Positions 1 to 6,059 of a stretch of DNA of 7,447 nucleotides are shown in pieces; the first letter of the stretch is position 1, and the number at the start of each line of letters is the position of its first letter. Both the position numbers and the translations under genes were made by a program. The notes beneath the pieces are model-generated. The model saw only the letters and a program-made list of their open reading frames with translations, was not told the DNA's origin and searched no databases. Location of the stretch: NCBI GenBank assembly GCA_900556425.1, contig USOR01000039.1:1-7447 (forward strand), in the 5' to 3' direction. The DNA comes from an uncultured Coriobacteriaceae bacterium (GTDB lineage: Bacteria > Actinomycetota > Coriobacteriia > Coriobacteriales > QAMH01).

Positions 1-174
1 AGGGCACATGGCACCCTTCGTCACGGGATGCTCCGGATCGCCCTCGACCTTCACCAGCTTCCCATCTCGGACGTGCAACCTCACGCCGCAGCCGACGGGA
101 TGACACCCCGGCGGTGACCAGCAACATGACCTGATGATGGTCTCGCCATCCTTCTCGGTTTTCCAATCAGTCAT
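1..174 (-). CDS. Molybdopterin oxidoreductase, N-terminal fragment (runs off left edge)
   Basis: The first 58 codons of a gene that continues past the left edge. The start ATG is preceded by a very strong ribosome binding site, AAGGAGGAGG. The peptide begins MTDWKTEKDG and contains C17, C18, C24, C29 and C57 in the setting WSPPGCHPVGCGV ... VEGDPEHPVTKGAMCP. This is the N-terminal [4Fe-4S] domain of DMSO-reductase-family molybdoenzymes (Molybdop_Fe4S4), where four cysteines, the last about 27 residues after the third, hold the cluster that passes electrons to the bis-MGD cofactor. There is no twin-arginine signal or hydrophobic stretch before the cluster, so the enzyme should either be cytoplasmic or travel with a signal-bearing partner. 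Eggerthellaceae carry many such enzymes, acting on catechols, phenolic and N- or S-oxide substrates; the fragment is too short to name a substrate. A LysR gene lies directly upstream on the same strand. Confidence 0.82.
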   Translation of the reverse strand, partial: MTDWKTEKDGETIIRSCCWSPPGCHPVGCGVRLHVRDGKLVKVEGDPEHPVTKGAMCP

Positions 175-178
175 CGTG

Positions 179-188
179 CCTCCTCCTT
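179..188 (-). promoter_or_regulatory. Strong Shine-Dalgarno of the molybdoenzyme gene
   Basis: On the minus strand AAGGAGGAGG lies four bases before the ATG at 174. The core AGGAGG within it is at normal spacing. It fixes the start of the left-edge gene even though only its first 58 codons are visible. Confidence 0.8.
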
Positions 189-215
189 ATCAGATTGCCC
201 GTATTTAGGACAACC

Positions 216-231
216 AACCTGATATGAGGTT
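216..231. promoter_or_regulatory. Inverted repeat AACCT-N6-AGGTT, candidate operator
   Basis: A 16-base dyad, AACCTGATATGAGGTT, lies about 40 bases upstream of the molybdoenzyme start, in the region where a promoter for that gene would be expected. The arms are 5 bp and perfect; the centre is ATAT flanked by mismatched G/G. A possible -10 (TAAATA on the minus strand, about 202-207) lies between the dyad and the ribosome binding site, so the dyad would overlap or sit just beside the -35 position, as an activator site would. I see no convincing -35 hexamer. The binding protein is unknown; the neighbouring LysR is one possibility. The dyad is short enough that chance cannot be excluded. Confidence 0.3.
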
Positions 232-272
232 ATTGGGCGCACTGATTAACGAGAAGATACGTAGGTATAACA

Positions 273-297
273 GAGGCGCAACGATTCGTTGCGCCTC
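273..297 (-). terminator. Hairpin downstream of the LysR gene
   Basis: GAGGCGCAAC and GTTGCGCCTC form a perfect 10-bp stem around GATTC, and G283-C287 can add an eleventh pair. The hairpin starts 28 bases after the LysR stop codon and lies between that gene and the molybdoenzyme gene on the same strand. On the minus strand it is followed by TGTTATACC, only a weak U-rich tail, so termination may be incomplete or assisted by Rho. It suggests that the molybdoenzyme has its own promoter in 189-272. Confidence 0.6.
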
Positions 298-324
298 CAT
301 GCCAATTAAAAACACGATGTTGAT

Positions 325-1257
325 TCAGGCGGTTTTTGAAATGAAATCCTGGATCTGACTCTCCAGAACACTCAAAGCAGAGACTTTCTTGCTGTCCTTG
401 CGATAGATAAAGTAGGAATACCAGCGCAGCTTCTCACAGCGCAAAGGAACTGCCGTGAGATGCTCCTCCCATTCTTTGGATGATTTATGAGAGACGATCA
501 TGGCTTTAGTGTCTGAATACCGGACAATTCCAGCAGCAGTCGCATATTCATCGATAAGATCTTTTGGCGATAAATCGATACCCAAAGTTGCACATTCATC
601 GATAAGCTGACGATAAACAAAATCGAAATCAGACAGAAGCACGAGATCAAGATTTTCCAGATCACGAAGAGTGACCTCGCCCTTATGTGCCAGAGAGTTG
701 CGCTCACTCATAAGAACAAGGGGCACCATTCTGTCGAAACCAAGTGGAATCTGCCGGCATTTTGGAAAAGAACGCTGCATGCAGACGATAAATGCCCCAT
801 CTGCCTCCTCATCCATCACTTTCTTATAGCATTCGAATGGCGTTCCCTGAGAAAGACCGACATAGATCCCCGAAATATTGCTTGAATTGAATTGCGCCAG
901 ATACTCGAACAAACCAGGGGTTGCAGTTGCGAGGGTAGGAGAGAAAACAATGTCAAGCGTTTTCATTTGAGCCTCGATAGCATTCAGATTTCGATTGCGC
1001 TGATTGAACTCGTTGATTAGGCTGTCGTAGTCGGAAAGAATCTTGTCACTAAGGTATGCAAAACGACGTCCAGAAGGGGTGAGCATAAGTTTCGCCCCAT
1101 CCTTATCGACCAAGACGATGTCTAGCTCCGATTCGATAGAGTGAATGGCCTTGCTCACCGCCTGACGCGTCAAGAAGAGTTCTTTGGCAGTTTGCGTATA
1201 ATTTAGATTTTTGCCGAACAATGCAAAGCAACGCAGCTGCTGGATTTCGATGCTCAT
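325..1257 (-). CDS. LysR-type transcriptional regulator
   Basis: A 310-residue protein, the usual length for the family. Residues 1-62 form the winged helix-turn-helix: QQLRCFALFGKNLNYTQTA leads into the recognition helix LTRQAVSKAIHSIESEL, and TPSGRRF marks the wing. Residues about 65-95 fit the linker helix and 100-300 the periplasmic-binding-like effector domain. An ATG 18 bases further upstream (1275) is in frame, but a perfect AGGAGG at 1264-1269 lies between the two, six bases before the ATG at 1257, so the inner ATG is chosen. The gene is divergent from the multi-cluster Fe-S gene and followed on the same strand by the molybdoenzyme gene, so both are candidate targets. By eye it is clearly more AT-rich than the neighbouring genes (about 45% GC in sampled lines against about 60% or more). 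The effector ligand cannot be told from sequence. Confidence 0.93.
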   Translation of the reverse strand: MSIEIQQLRCFALFGKNLNYTQTAKELFLTRQAVSKAIHSIESELDIVLVDKDGAKLMLTPSGRRFAYLSDKILSDYDSLINEFNQRNRNLNAIEAQMKTLDIVFSPTLATATPGLFEYLAQFNSSNISGIYVGLSQGTPFECYKKVMDEEADGAFIVCMQRSFPKCRQIPLGFDRMVPLVLMSERNSLAHKGEVTLRDLENLDLVLLSDFDFVYRQLIDECATLGIDLSPKDLIDEYATAAGIVRYSDTKAMIVSHKSSKEWEEHLTAVPLRCEKLRWYSYFIYRKDSKKVSALSVLESQIQDFISKTA

Positions 1258-1263
1258 GCAAGC

Positions 1264-1269
1264 CCTCCT
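1264..1269 (-). promoter_or_regulatory. Shine-Dalgarno that decides the LysR start
   Basis: AGGAGG on the minus strand, six bases before the ATG at 1257. The upstream in-frame ATG at 1273-1275 would place this site inside the coding region (codons for Arg-Arg), which makes the downstream start much more likely. Confidence 0.8.
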
Positions 1270-1280
1270 GGCCATGAATC

Positions 1281-1302
1281 GCCTTTAGCCCCCTCTAAAG
1301 GC
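1281..1302. promoter_or_regulatory. 8-bp inverted repeat in the LysR leader, candidate autoregulatory operator
   Basis: GCCTTTAG and CTAAAGGC form perfect 8-bp arms around CCCCCT, 24 bases upstream of the LysR start in the divergent intergenic region. LysR proteins often repress their own gene by binding a dyad of this kind close to their promoter. A weak -10-like TATGCT on the minus strand (1310-1315) would put the LysR transcript start near the right end of the dyad. The even spacer does not match the classic T-N11-A box exactly. It could instead act as an RNA hairpin in the leader. Confidence 0.4.
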
Positions 1303-1396
1303 ACTGACAAGCATACAACATCCAGAAGCAAGCTTCGTCCGTTTACATTACCGAGAGTCAGAAATAAGCATCTGGCTATTCCGCTTCTCTCGTTCA

Positions 1397-1431
1397 TTAC
1401 GCTGCATACATCTCATCGCTATAATTTCCCC
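1397..1431 (+). promoter_or_regulatory. Promoter with perfect -10, probably giving a leaderless transcript
   Basis: TATAAT at 1420-1425 matches the -10 consensus exactly. A start point six to seven bases downstream falls on or next to the A of the ATG at 1432. No purine-rich ribosome binding site exists between the -10 and the ATG (TTTCCCC). Both facts point to a leaderless mRNA. At 17-bp spacing the -35 position (1397-1402) reads TTACGC, a poor match to TTGACA, which suggests activation by a bound protein; the divergent LysR is the natural candidate. Confidence 0.65.
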
Positions 1432-2577
1432 ATGAGCAAGATTGACACCATAGAGAGCATCTCGGACAAGCTGGCCGCGACCTCGATTTCGGTCGTGCCC
1501 AAGCGCTGCGTCTACATTCGTAACTGGCATTCGCGTTGCCGCAGTTGTCTGGCAGCCTGTCAGCACGACGCCATCAAGCGCTCGCTTGGCCATCTTTCCA
1601 TCGACTCGGAACTCTGCACCAACTGCGGTGCCTGCGTGGCGGCCTGCCCCACATCGGCCATGAGCACGACCGCGCCCTCGGCCACCGAAATCGTGCGTCA
1701 AGCCCGTATCTCGGCCGAGCGCAACGCCGGCAGCGCGGCGTTCATCTGCGCGCGACATGCCCAGGCAACGCACGTCGACACTGACCGCGTCGTCGTGCTG
1801 CCCTGCCTCAACTATCTCGACGAATATCTCATCACCGGCATGTTCGCACTCAAGTTCAAGCGCGTCGTTCTCTTCACCTTGAGCTGCGAGGGGTGCGACA
1901 TCGACTGCGAACAACCCTACTTCGAGGAGATGGTCCGCAGCACGCGCCAGGTGCTCGACCTGTGGAAGGTACCCGGCACCTTCGCCATGCTCGACGAAGT
2001 GCCAGCCACCCTCGTCCTCGACAAGCCACGTGCGCAGGCGAGCGTCATCAAGTCCGATCGGCGCGAGGCCTTCGAGCAGGCCGGTGCCTCGGCAGTCGGA
2101 TACGCCTGGCATGCCGTGAGCTCGGCCATCGGCAGCCTCACGGGCGAGGCCGCGCCCGACCCCAACGCCCAGATCATCATGACCCCCGAGGAGCGCTTCG
2201 CTCCCGACAGCTACCGCAGCATACGCCTGCTCAGGATGCTCGAAACCATCGGCACGCACCCGCAAGGTGCCACCATCGACACACGCTTCTGGGCCTCGGT
2301 CGATATCGATCCCGATCGCTGCAAGCACTGCGGGGCATGTGCGCGCATGTGCGTGACCCAGGCGCTCAAGTACCACGTCGATGACGAGCGACGCGCAACT
2401 CTCAGCTTCAGGCCCGCGCTCTGCGTGAACTGCCATCTCTGCCGTGATAGCTGCATCTCGCATTCGATGATCTACACGACCAAGGTTCCAGCGGCAGACC
2501 TCGTGCCCGACGTCGTCAAATTCCTCTACAAAGACGAGGAGCTTCCCCAGAAGGGAAGCCCCCGCATCGGCCTATAA
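1432..2577 (+). CDS. Multi-cluster 4Fe-4S ferredoxin-type protein
   Basis: A 381-residue soluble protein with 21 cysteines in three blocks. N-terminal block: C26, then C36-x2-C39-x3-C43, followed by the classic C62-x2-C65-x2-C68-x3-C72-P. Central block: C106 (FICARH), C125 (LPCLNYLDE) and the cluster C152-x2-C155-x3-C159. C-terminal block: C297-x2-C300-x2-C303-x3-C307 and C331-x2-C334-x2-C337-x3-C341, a textbook 2[4Fe-4S] ferredoxin. Four cubane clusters are plausible, plus a metal site in the middle, whose V-LPC ... G-KRV-L ... SC-GC pattern recalls the MvhD delta-subunit fold of hydrogenases and heterodisulfide reductases; that likeness is my inference. It has no signal peptide or membrane helix, so it is probably a cytoplasmic electron carrier or an electron-transfer subunit. 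No catalytic partner lies beside it. The ATG is set by the perfect -10 seven bases upstream. Confidence 0.85.
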   Translation: MSKIDTIESISDKLAATSISVVPKRCVYIRNWHSRCRSCLAACQHDAIKRSLGHLSIDSELCTNCGACVAACPTSAMSTTAPSATEIVRQARISAERNAGSAAFICARHAQATHVDTDRVVVLPCLNYLDEYLITGMFALKFKRVVLFTLSCEGCDIDCEQPYFEEMVRSTRQVLDLWKVPGTFAMLDEVPATLVLDKPRAQASVIKSDRREAFEQAGASAVGYAWHAVSSAIGSLTGEAAPDPNAQIIMTPEERFAPDSYRSIRLLRMLETIGTHPQGATIDTRFWASVDIDPDRCKHCGACARMCVTQALKYHVDDERRATLSFRPALCVNCHLCRDSCISHSMIYTTKVPAADLVPDVVKFLYKDEELPQKGSPRIGL

Positions 2578-2610
2578 CCAGACAAAAGCGCCCCGGCGAC
2601 AATTGTCTGG
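2578..2610. terminator. Imperfect hairpin between convergent genes
   Basis: CCAGACAA begins at the base after the stop of the Fe-S gene and pairs with TTGTCTGG at 2603-2610; inside, CGCCCCGGCG can form a short inner stem. It ends nine bases before the stop of the convergent membrane-protein gene, so it can serve both strands. No U-rich tail follows on either strand, so the call rests on position and stem only. Confidence 0.45.
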
Positions 2611-2619
2611 TCGCGCAGG

Positions 2620-4416
2620 TCACAGCAGCGTGAGTGCCGTAACCTCGCGCGTGTTGTCCTTCTCGGTATACATCACCGACACGCGTGACCCGGCCCGCAA
2701 GAACGGCATGTTCTCGTTGGCCGAAATGCCCGCGATGTAGATCATCGGATCACCGGCAAGCTTGAAGTAGTAGCGCGTGTTGCCATCGAAGACCACCGAC
2801 TCGATGGCCTCGATCTGGCCATCCACCGAAGGCAGGATGCCGCTCTCAGCGATGGCTCCCTCGTCGATTTCGACCTGATCATCGTTGGTGAGTGCCGCGA
2901 TGTAGGCATTCTGCGCATCGGCGACCGTCGATCCCGTGCCGACGATCTGGTACTGCTGCACGTCGACGAACGCGTACATCTTGACCAGGCCAGCCGCGTC
3001 CTTGAGCGACAGGAAGTACGTGGGCCTGTCGGCGATGTTGAGCAACAACGGGAAGGTCGCTTTGTAGCTCATCTGCTGTACCTGGCCCTCGGCAGACGAC
3101 ATGGCCGAAGACTCGGTCGCACCCGCGCAGGTGTAGTAGCGCGGCTCCTTGGTGCGCAGGTTGACGAGCGCGAATCCAACGAGCGACTCATCGCTGTTGG
3201 CGCTCGTCATGCCCGTGTACATGTAGACGTCGTCGTTGATCGCGAGGTAGTTGTATCCGCCGCCGACGCTCGAAGAGCTCTCGGAGTCATTGAACAGCCC
3301 CGGTGCAGGAGAGCCCGTGGGCACGAGTACGCCGGTCTGGCCGATGAGCGAGTTGATGAAGCCCGAACGATGCTTGCCGTAATAGCCAAGCTGCCCGTAG
3401 ACGAGGTCAGCCGTGAAGACCTTGTCGCACCAGCCGGGTACCTCATCGAGCGCGTACTTCGTGGTCTCGCCCGTGCAGGCGTTCACGAGGATGGCACCGT
3501 CATAATCCTCGCCGCCAAACAGGCCAATGCGCATCTTGACGGTGGGTACGATCCAGTACGGCTCGCCCTCGTCATTGAGCTCGAAAGCCGCCTCGCCGAA
3601 AATCTCGAACGGGAACTGGAAGCGCACGTAGCGATACAGGTAATTGTTGAAGTGCTCGCCCGTGGAGATATGCATGTAGTGGCCCTCGGGCAAGCGCACG
3701 AGCTGCGTGTCCTGCGTGGCCATGTTGACCGTGACGAAACCGGGCAGACCCTCCCAGGTGTTCATAAGCCACTTGATGGGATCGGCGTAAATCAGCGGTG
3801 CCACGCGATAGGGCTGGCTCTCGTAATTGATCTGGGTATAGGAATCGGCTCCCTCGTCGATGGCAAACTGGCTCACCAGGTCGCTCATCTCGCCGATGGT
3901 ACGCGAACCGAGACGCACGGCCGTATCGCGATCGACGACGGGCACGCTCTTCATCGAAATCTCGGAGATGTCCTCGGCGAAGTTACCCTCCTTGACCTCG
4001 AGCAGGCCCGAATACGCGCGCGCGTTGAAGAGCGGGGAGCTCGCGATCTGGCCGACGAAGATGCCGAGGAAGAGGAAGATGACACAGAACAGCCAGCTGC
4101 GCTTGGGCACGGCGGACTTGTCACCATCCGCCTTGGCTTGCTTGCGTGCGGCACGGCGCTCGCGGAACTTGAAGATGTAGCCGAGGCCCTCGCGGTTGAT
4201 GCCCTCGATGAAATCGGAGATGAAGCTGGTCGAGGCATCATGCGCACGCGGAACGCCAAAGCACACCGCGATGATGATGAGACACCAAATCAGGAAGTTC
4301 CAGAACTGCACGCTCTGGATGTTGATGGGCGGGATGGTCACGTAGTAGAGAATCCCGATGACGACGATCGTGATAATCAGCGGAATGACGATCGTCTTCT
4401 TCACGTTCTTTTCCAT
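2620..4416 (-). CDS. Conserved-looking membrane protein of unknown function, large extracytoplasmic domain
   Basis: A 598-residue protein that I do not recognise. Three hydrophobic segments lie near the N-terminus: about 8-28, 37-57 and 108-127. Between the second and third is a strongly basic loop (FKFRERRAARKQAK, about 83-96), which puts that loop in the cytoplasm and residues 128-598 outside. The outer part is rich in Tyr, Gly and acidic residues with stretches such as HYMHISTGEHFNN, GAILVNACTGETTKY and DDVYMYTG, and ends in a small beta-rich segment (about 530-598: GNTRYYFKLAG ... AGSRVSVMYTE), possibly OB-like; that is a guess. The reading frame extends further upstream through a palindrome, but GAGGAGA ten bases before the ATG at 4416 makes MEKNVKKT the likely start. 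It follows the DnaK-like gene on the same strand after a 161-base gap containing a large inverted repeat. Confidence 0.8.
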   Translation of the reverse strand: MEKNVKKTIVIPLIITIVVIGILYYVTIPPINIQSVQFWNFLIWCLIIIAVCFGVPRAHDASTSFISDFIEGINREGLGYIFKFRERRAARKQAKADGDKSAVPKRSWLFCVIFLFLGIFVGQIASSPLFNARAYSGLLEVKEGNFAEDISEISMKSVPVVDRDTAVRLGSRTIGEMSDLVSQFAIDEGADSYTQINYESQPYRVAPLIYADPIKWLMNTWEGLPGFVTVNMATQDTQLVRLPEGHYMHISTGEHFNNYLYRYVRFQFPFEIFGEAAFELNDEGEPYWIVPTVKMRIGLFGGEDYDGAILVNACTGETTKYALDEVPGWCDKVFTADLVYGQLGYYGKHRSGFINSLIGQTGVLVPTGSPAPGLFNDSESSSSVGGGYNYLAINDDVYMYTGMTSANSDESLVGFALVNLRTKEPRYYTCAGATESSAMSSAEGQVQQMSYKATFPLLLNIADRPTYFLSLKDAAGLVKMYAFVDVQQYQIVGTGSTVADAQNAYIAALTNDDQVEIDEGAIAESGILPSVDGQIEAIESVVFDGNTRYYFKLAGDPMIYIAGISANENMPFLRAGSRVSVMYTEKDNTREVTALTLL

Positions 4417-4426
4417 GCGCCTGCTT

Positions 4427-4433
4427 TCTCCTC
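4427..4433 (-). promoter_or_regulatory. Shine-Dalgarno that decides the start of the 598-residue protein
   Basis: GAGGAGA on the minus strand, ten bases before the ATG at 4416. It lies six bases downstream of the edge of the 67-base palindrome. The in-frame extension up to 4512 would run through the palindrome and encode an unlikely leader, so it was not used. Confidence 0.65.
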
Positions 4434-4439
4434 GCGGTT

Positions 4440-4506
4440 GGGTGTGACAGGGGGACGGGGCTTCTGTCACGCAGCGTGACAGAAGCCCCGTCCCCCTGTC
4501 ACACCC
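4440..4506. repeat. Perfect 31-bp inverted repeat, REP/REPIN-like palindrome
   Basis: Bases 4440-4470 are the exact reverse complement of 4476-4506, with GCAGC between them; counting the two further pairs in that loop, 67 bases are symmetrical around the single A at 4473. Each arm is a smaller dyad: GTGACAG at 4444-4450 pairs with CTGTCAC at 4464-4470, and again 4476-4482 with 4496-4502, each enclosing a 13-base G- or C-rich core (GGGGACGGGGCTT). Four copies of one heptamer in this order is how REPINs, paired REP sequences moved by REP-associated tyrosine transposases, are built. The element lies between the DnaK-like gene and the 598-residue protein gene, both on the minus strand, and could act as a strong transcription or mRNA-stability barrier. 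No transposase or target-site duplication is evident. Confidence 0.9.
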
Positions 4507-4529
4507 TGTCAACTTATCTCATCATCATA
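4507..4529 (-). promoter_or_regulatory. Possible promoter elements upstream of the palindrome
   Basis: On the minus strand TATGAT (4524-4529) resembles a -10 and would start a transcript near 4517 that carries the whole palindrome in its leader. A perfect TTGACA (4507-4512) lies next to the palindrome, but 17 bases downstream there is only GGGGCT, so it has no usable -10. Neither half makes a complete promoter; TATGAT also lacks a good -35. The downstream gene may rely on read-through from the DnaK-like operon. Confidence 0.25.
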
Positions 4530-4577
4530 CACGAGCGAGGAGCGTTTTCGCCGCCACACGCCCACGATGCCGAAGCG

Positions 4578-6059
4578 TTACTTGCCGTCCGTGAGCCTCT
4601 TGGTCGCCGCCTCGATCTGGCGCTGCGACATGTTGGACGAGCCTTCGATCGAGATGTTGGCCGCCTTGTTGGTCTCGAGGTCGCGGGCCGTGACATGCAC
4701 GATGCCGTTGGCGTCGATCTCGAAGGTGACCTCCACCTGCGGCTTCTTCATCCCCAGGCGCAAACCGCCCAGCATGAACTTGCCCAGTGACGTGTTCTCG
4801 CTCGCCTTGGGACTCTCCCCCTGCAGCACGTTTATCTCGACGGTGGTCTGCATGGGAGAGACCGTCGTGTAGATGTCGCTCTTGGTAGTCGGCAGCGTCG
4901 AGTTGCGCGGGATGAGTACCGACATGACATCACCCACGACCTCGATGCCGAGCGAATGCGGGGTCACGTCGAGCAGCAACAGGCCGCCCACGTCACCGGC
5001 AAGCACGCCGGCTTGCAGGCAGGCACCGAGCGCGACGGACTCGTCGGGATTGATGGACTCGGAGGGCTCCTTGCCCGTAAGCTGCTTGACCGCCCGCTTG
5101 ACCGCTGGCATGCGACTCGAACCGCCCACCATGAGCACCTTGCCGATATCGCCGGGACCCATGTGTGCGTCGGCCAGGGCGCGCTTGCATGGCCCCATCG
5201 TGCGCTCGACCAGATCCGCGGTCAGGCGCTCGAACTCATCGCGCGTGACCTGCGTCTCGAAGTGCAGGGGCTGCCCGCCATCACTGGCGAGGAACGGCAG
5301 GTTGACCGTTGTCGTGGAAACCGACGAGAGCTCGCGCTTGGCCGCCTCGGCGGCCTCGGCAAGGCGGTTCATCGCCGCCGGGTCGTGCGAGATATCCACG
5401 CCGTACTGCGCCTTGAAGCGTCGCAGCAGCTCCTCGACGAGGCGCGCGTCAAAGTCGTCGCCGCCCAGATGGTTGTCGCCGGCAGTGGCCAGCACCTCGA
5501 TCACGCCACCGGTGATGGAGAGCACCGAGACATCGAAGGTGCCGCCGCCCAGGTCGTAGACCATGACGGCCTTGTTCTCCTCCTTGTCCACGCCGTAAGC
5601 AAGCGCCGCTGCCGTGGGCTCGTTGACGATGCGCTGCACGTTGAGTCCGGCGATGACGCCCGCATCCTTCGTGGCCTGGCGCTGCGCATCGGTGAAATAC
5701 GCCGGTACGGTAATGACCGCGTCGGTGACCGGCTCGCCCAGGTAGCTTTCGGCGTCAGCCTTGAGCTTGGCGAGGATCATGGCGGAAATCTCCTGCGGCA
5801 GGTACTTCTTGCGGTCGATGCGGATGGGCGTGGTCGAGCCCATTTGGCGCTTGACCGACCCGATGGTGCGCTCGGGGTTCATGGCGGCTTGGCGTTTGGC
5901 GATCTCGCCCACCAGACGCTCGCCCTTCTTCGTGAACGCGACGACCGAAGGCGTCGTGCGCGACCCTTCCGCATTGGCGATGACGACGGGATGCCCGCCT
6001 TCCATCACCGCAACGCAGGAATTCGTCGTGCCCAGGTCGATGCCGATAAGTCTGCTCAT
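4578..6059 (-). CDS. Lidless DnaK/Hsp70 paralogue
   Basis: A 493-residue Hsp70-family chaperone. The ATPase domain (1-~358) is complete: IDLGTTNS (7-14), K70 in [20 protein letters not shown] (118-130), [11 protein letters not shown] (146-156), DLGGGTFD (169-176), VGGSSRMP (311-318) and [10 protein letters not shown] (337-346). It lacks the lobe insertion of Gram-negative DnaK, as expected for an actinobacterium. The linker [14 protein letters not shown] (359-372) and the beta substrate-binding domain (to about 472) are well kept. The protein then stops after [18 protein letters not shown], so the alpha-helical lid of about 120 residues is missing; no lid-like sequence follows in the same frame. 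GGAGGAG five bases before the ATG decides the start, and that ATG overlaps the stop of the larC-like gene by four bases (ATGA). It is probably a second DnaK with a dedicated client rather than the housekeeping copy, since no grpE or dnaJ is nearby. Confidence 0.95.
   Translation of the reverse strand: MSRLIGIDLGTTNSCVAVMEGGHPVVIANAEGSRTTPSVVAFTKKGERLVGEIAKRQAAMNPERTIGSVKRQMGSTTPIRIDRKKYLPQEISAMILAKLKADAESYLGEPVTDAVITVPAYFTDAQRQATKDAGVIAGLNVQRIVNEPTAAALAYGVDKEENKAVMVYDLGGGTFDVSVLSITGGVIEVLATAGDNHLGGDDFDARLVEELLRRFKAQYGVDISHDPAAMNRLAEAAEAAKRELSSVSTTTVNLPFLASDGGQPLHFETQVTRDEFERLTADLVERTMGPCKRALADAHMGPGDIGKVLMVGGSSRMPAVKRAVKQLTGKEPSESINPDESVALGACLQAGVLAGDVGGLLLLDVTPHSLGIEVVGDVMSVLIPRNSTLPTTKSDIYTTVSPMQTTVEINVLQGESPKASENTSLGKFMLGGLRLGMKKPQVEVTFEIDANGIVHVTARDLETNKAANISIEGSSNMSQRQIEAATKRLTDGK

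Noticed and set aside
1348..2463. Long open frame on the minus strand opposite the Fe-S gene
   Set aside because: It is the antisense shadow of a gene with clear ferredoxin motifs, has no ribosome binding site, and its protein is of low-complexity GC-rich type (Ala, Gly, Arg, His, Val). High GC keeps such frames open.
3370..4479. 369-codon plus-strand frame opposite the 598-residue membrane protein gene
   Set aside because: The product is dominated by Leu, Asp, Glu, Arg and His with no domain; the minus-strand frame has membrane helices, a basic cytoplasmic loop and a Shine-Dalgarno site.
4440..4506. The palindrome as a CRISPR repeat, attachment site or transposon end
   Set aside because: There is a single copy with no spacers, no integrase or transposase beside it and no tRNA. 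A REP-type element fits the nested heptamers better.
4440..4506. The palindrome as a classic intrinsic terminator
   Set aside because: The stem is far longer than usual and no U-run follows on either strand; it may still stop polymerase, but I list it as a repeat.
4514..4580. Possible frameshift or damaged lid at the end of the DnaK-like gene
   Set aside because: The in-frame continuation after the stop is short (about 22 codons) and not lid-like, and the beta domain runs cleanly to the stop. I treat the short form as genuine, pending comparison with relatives.
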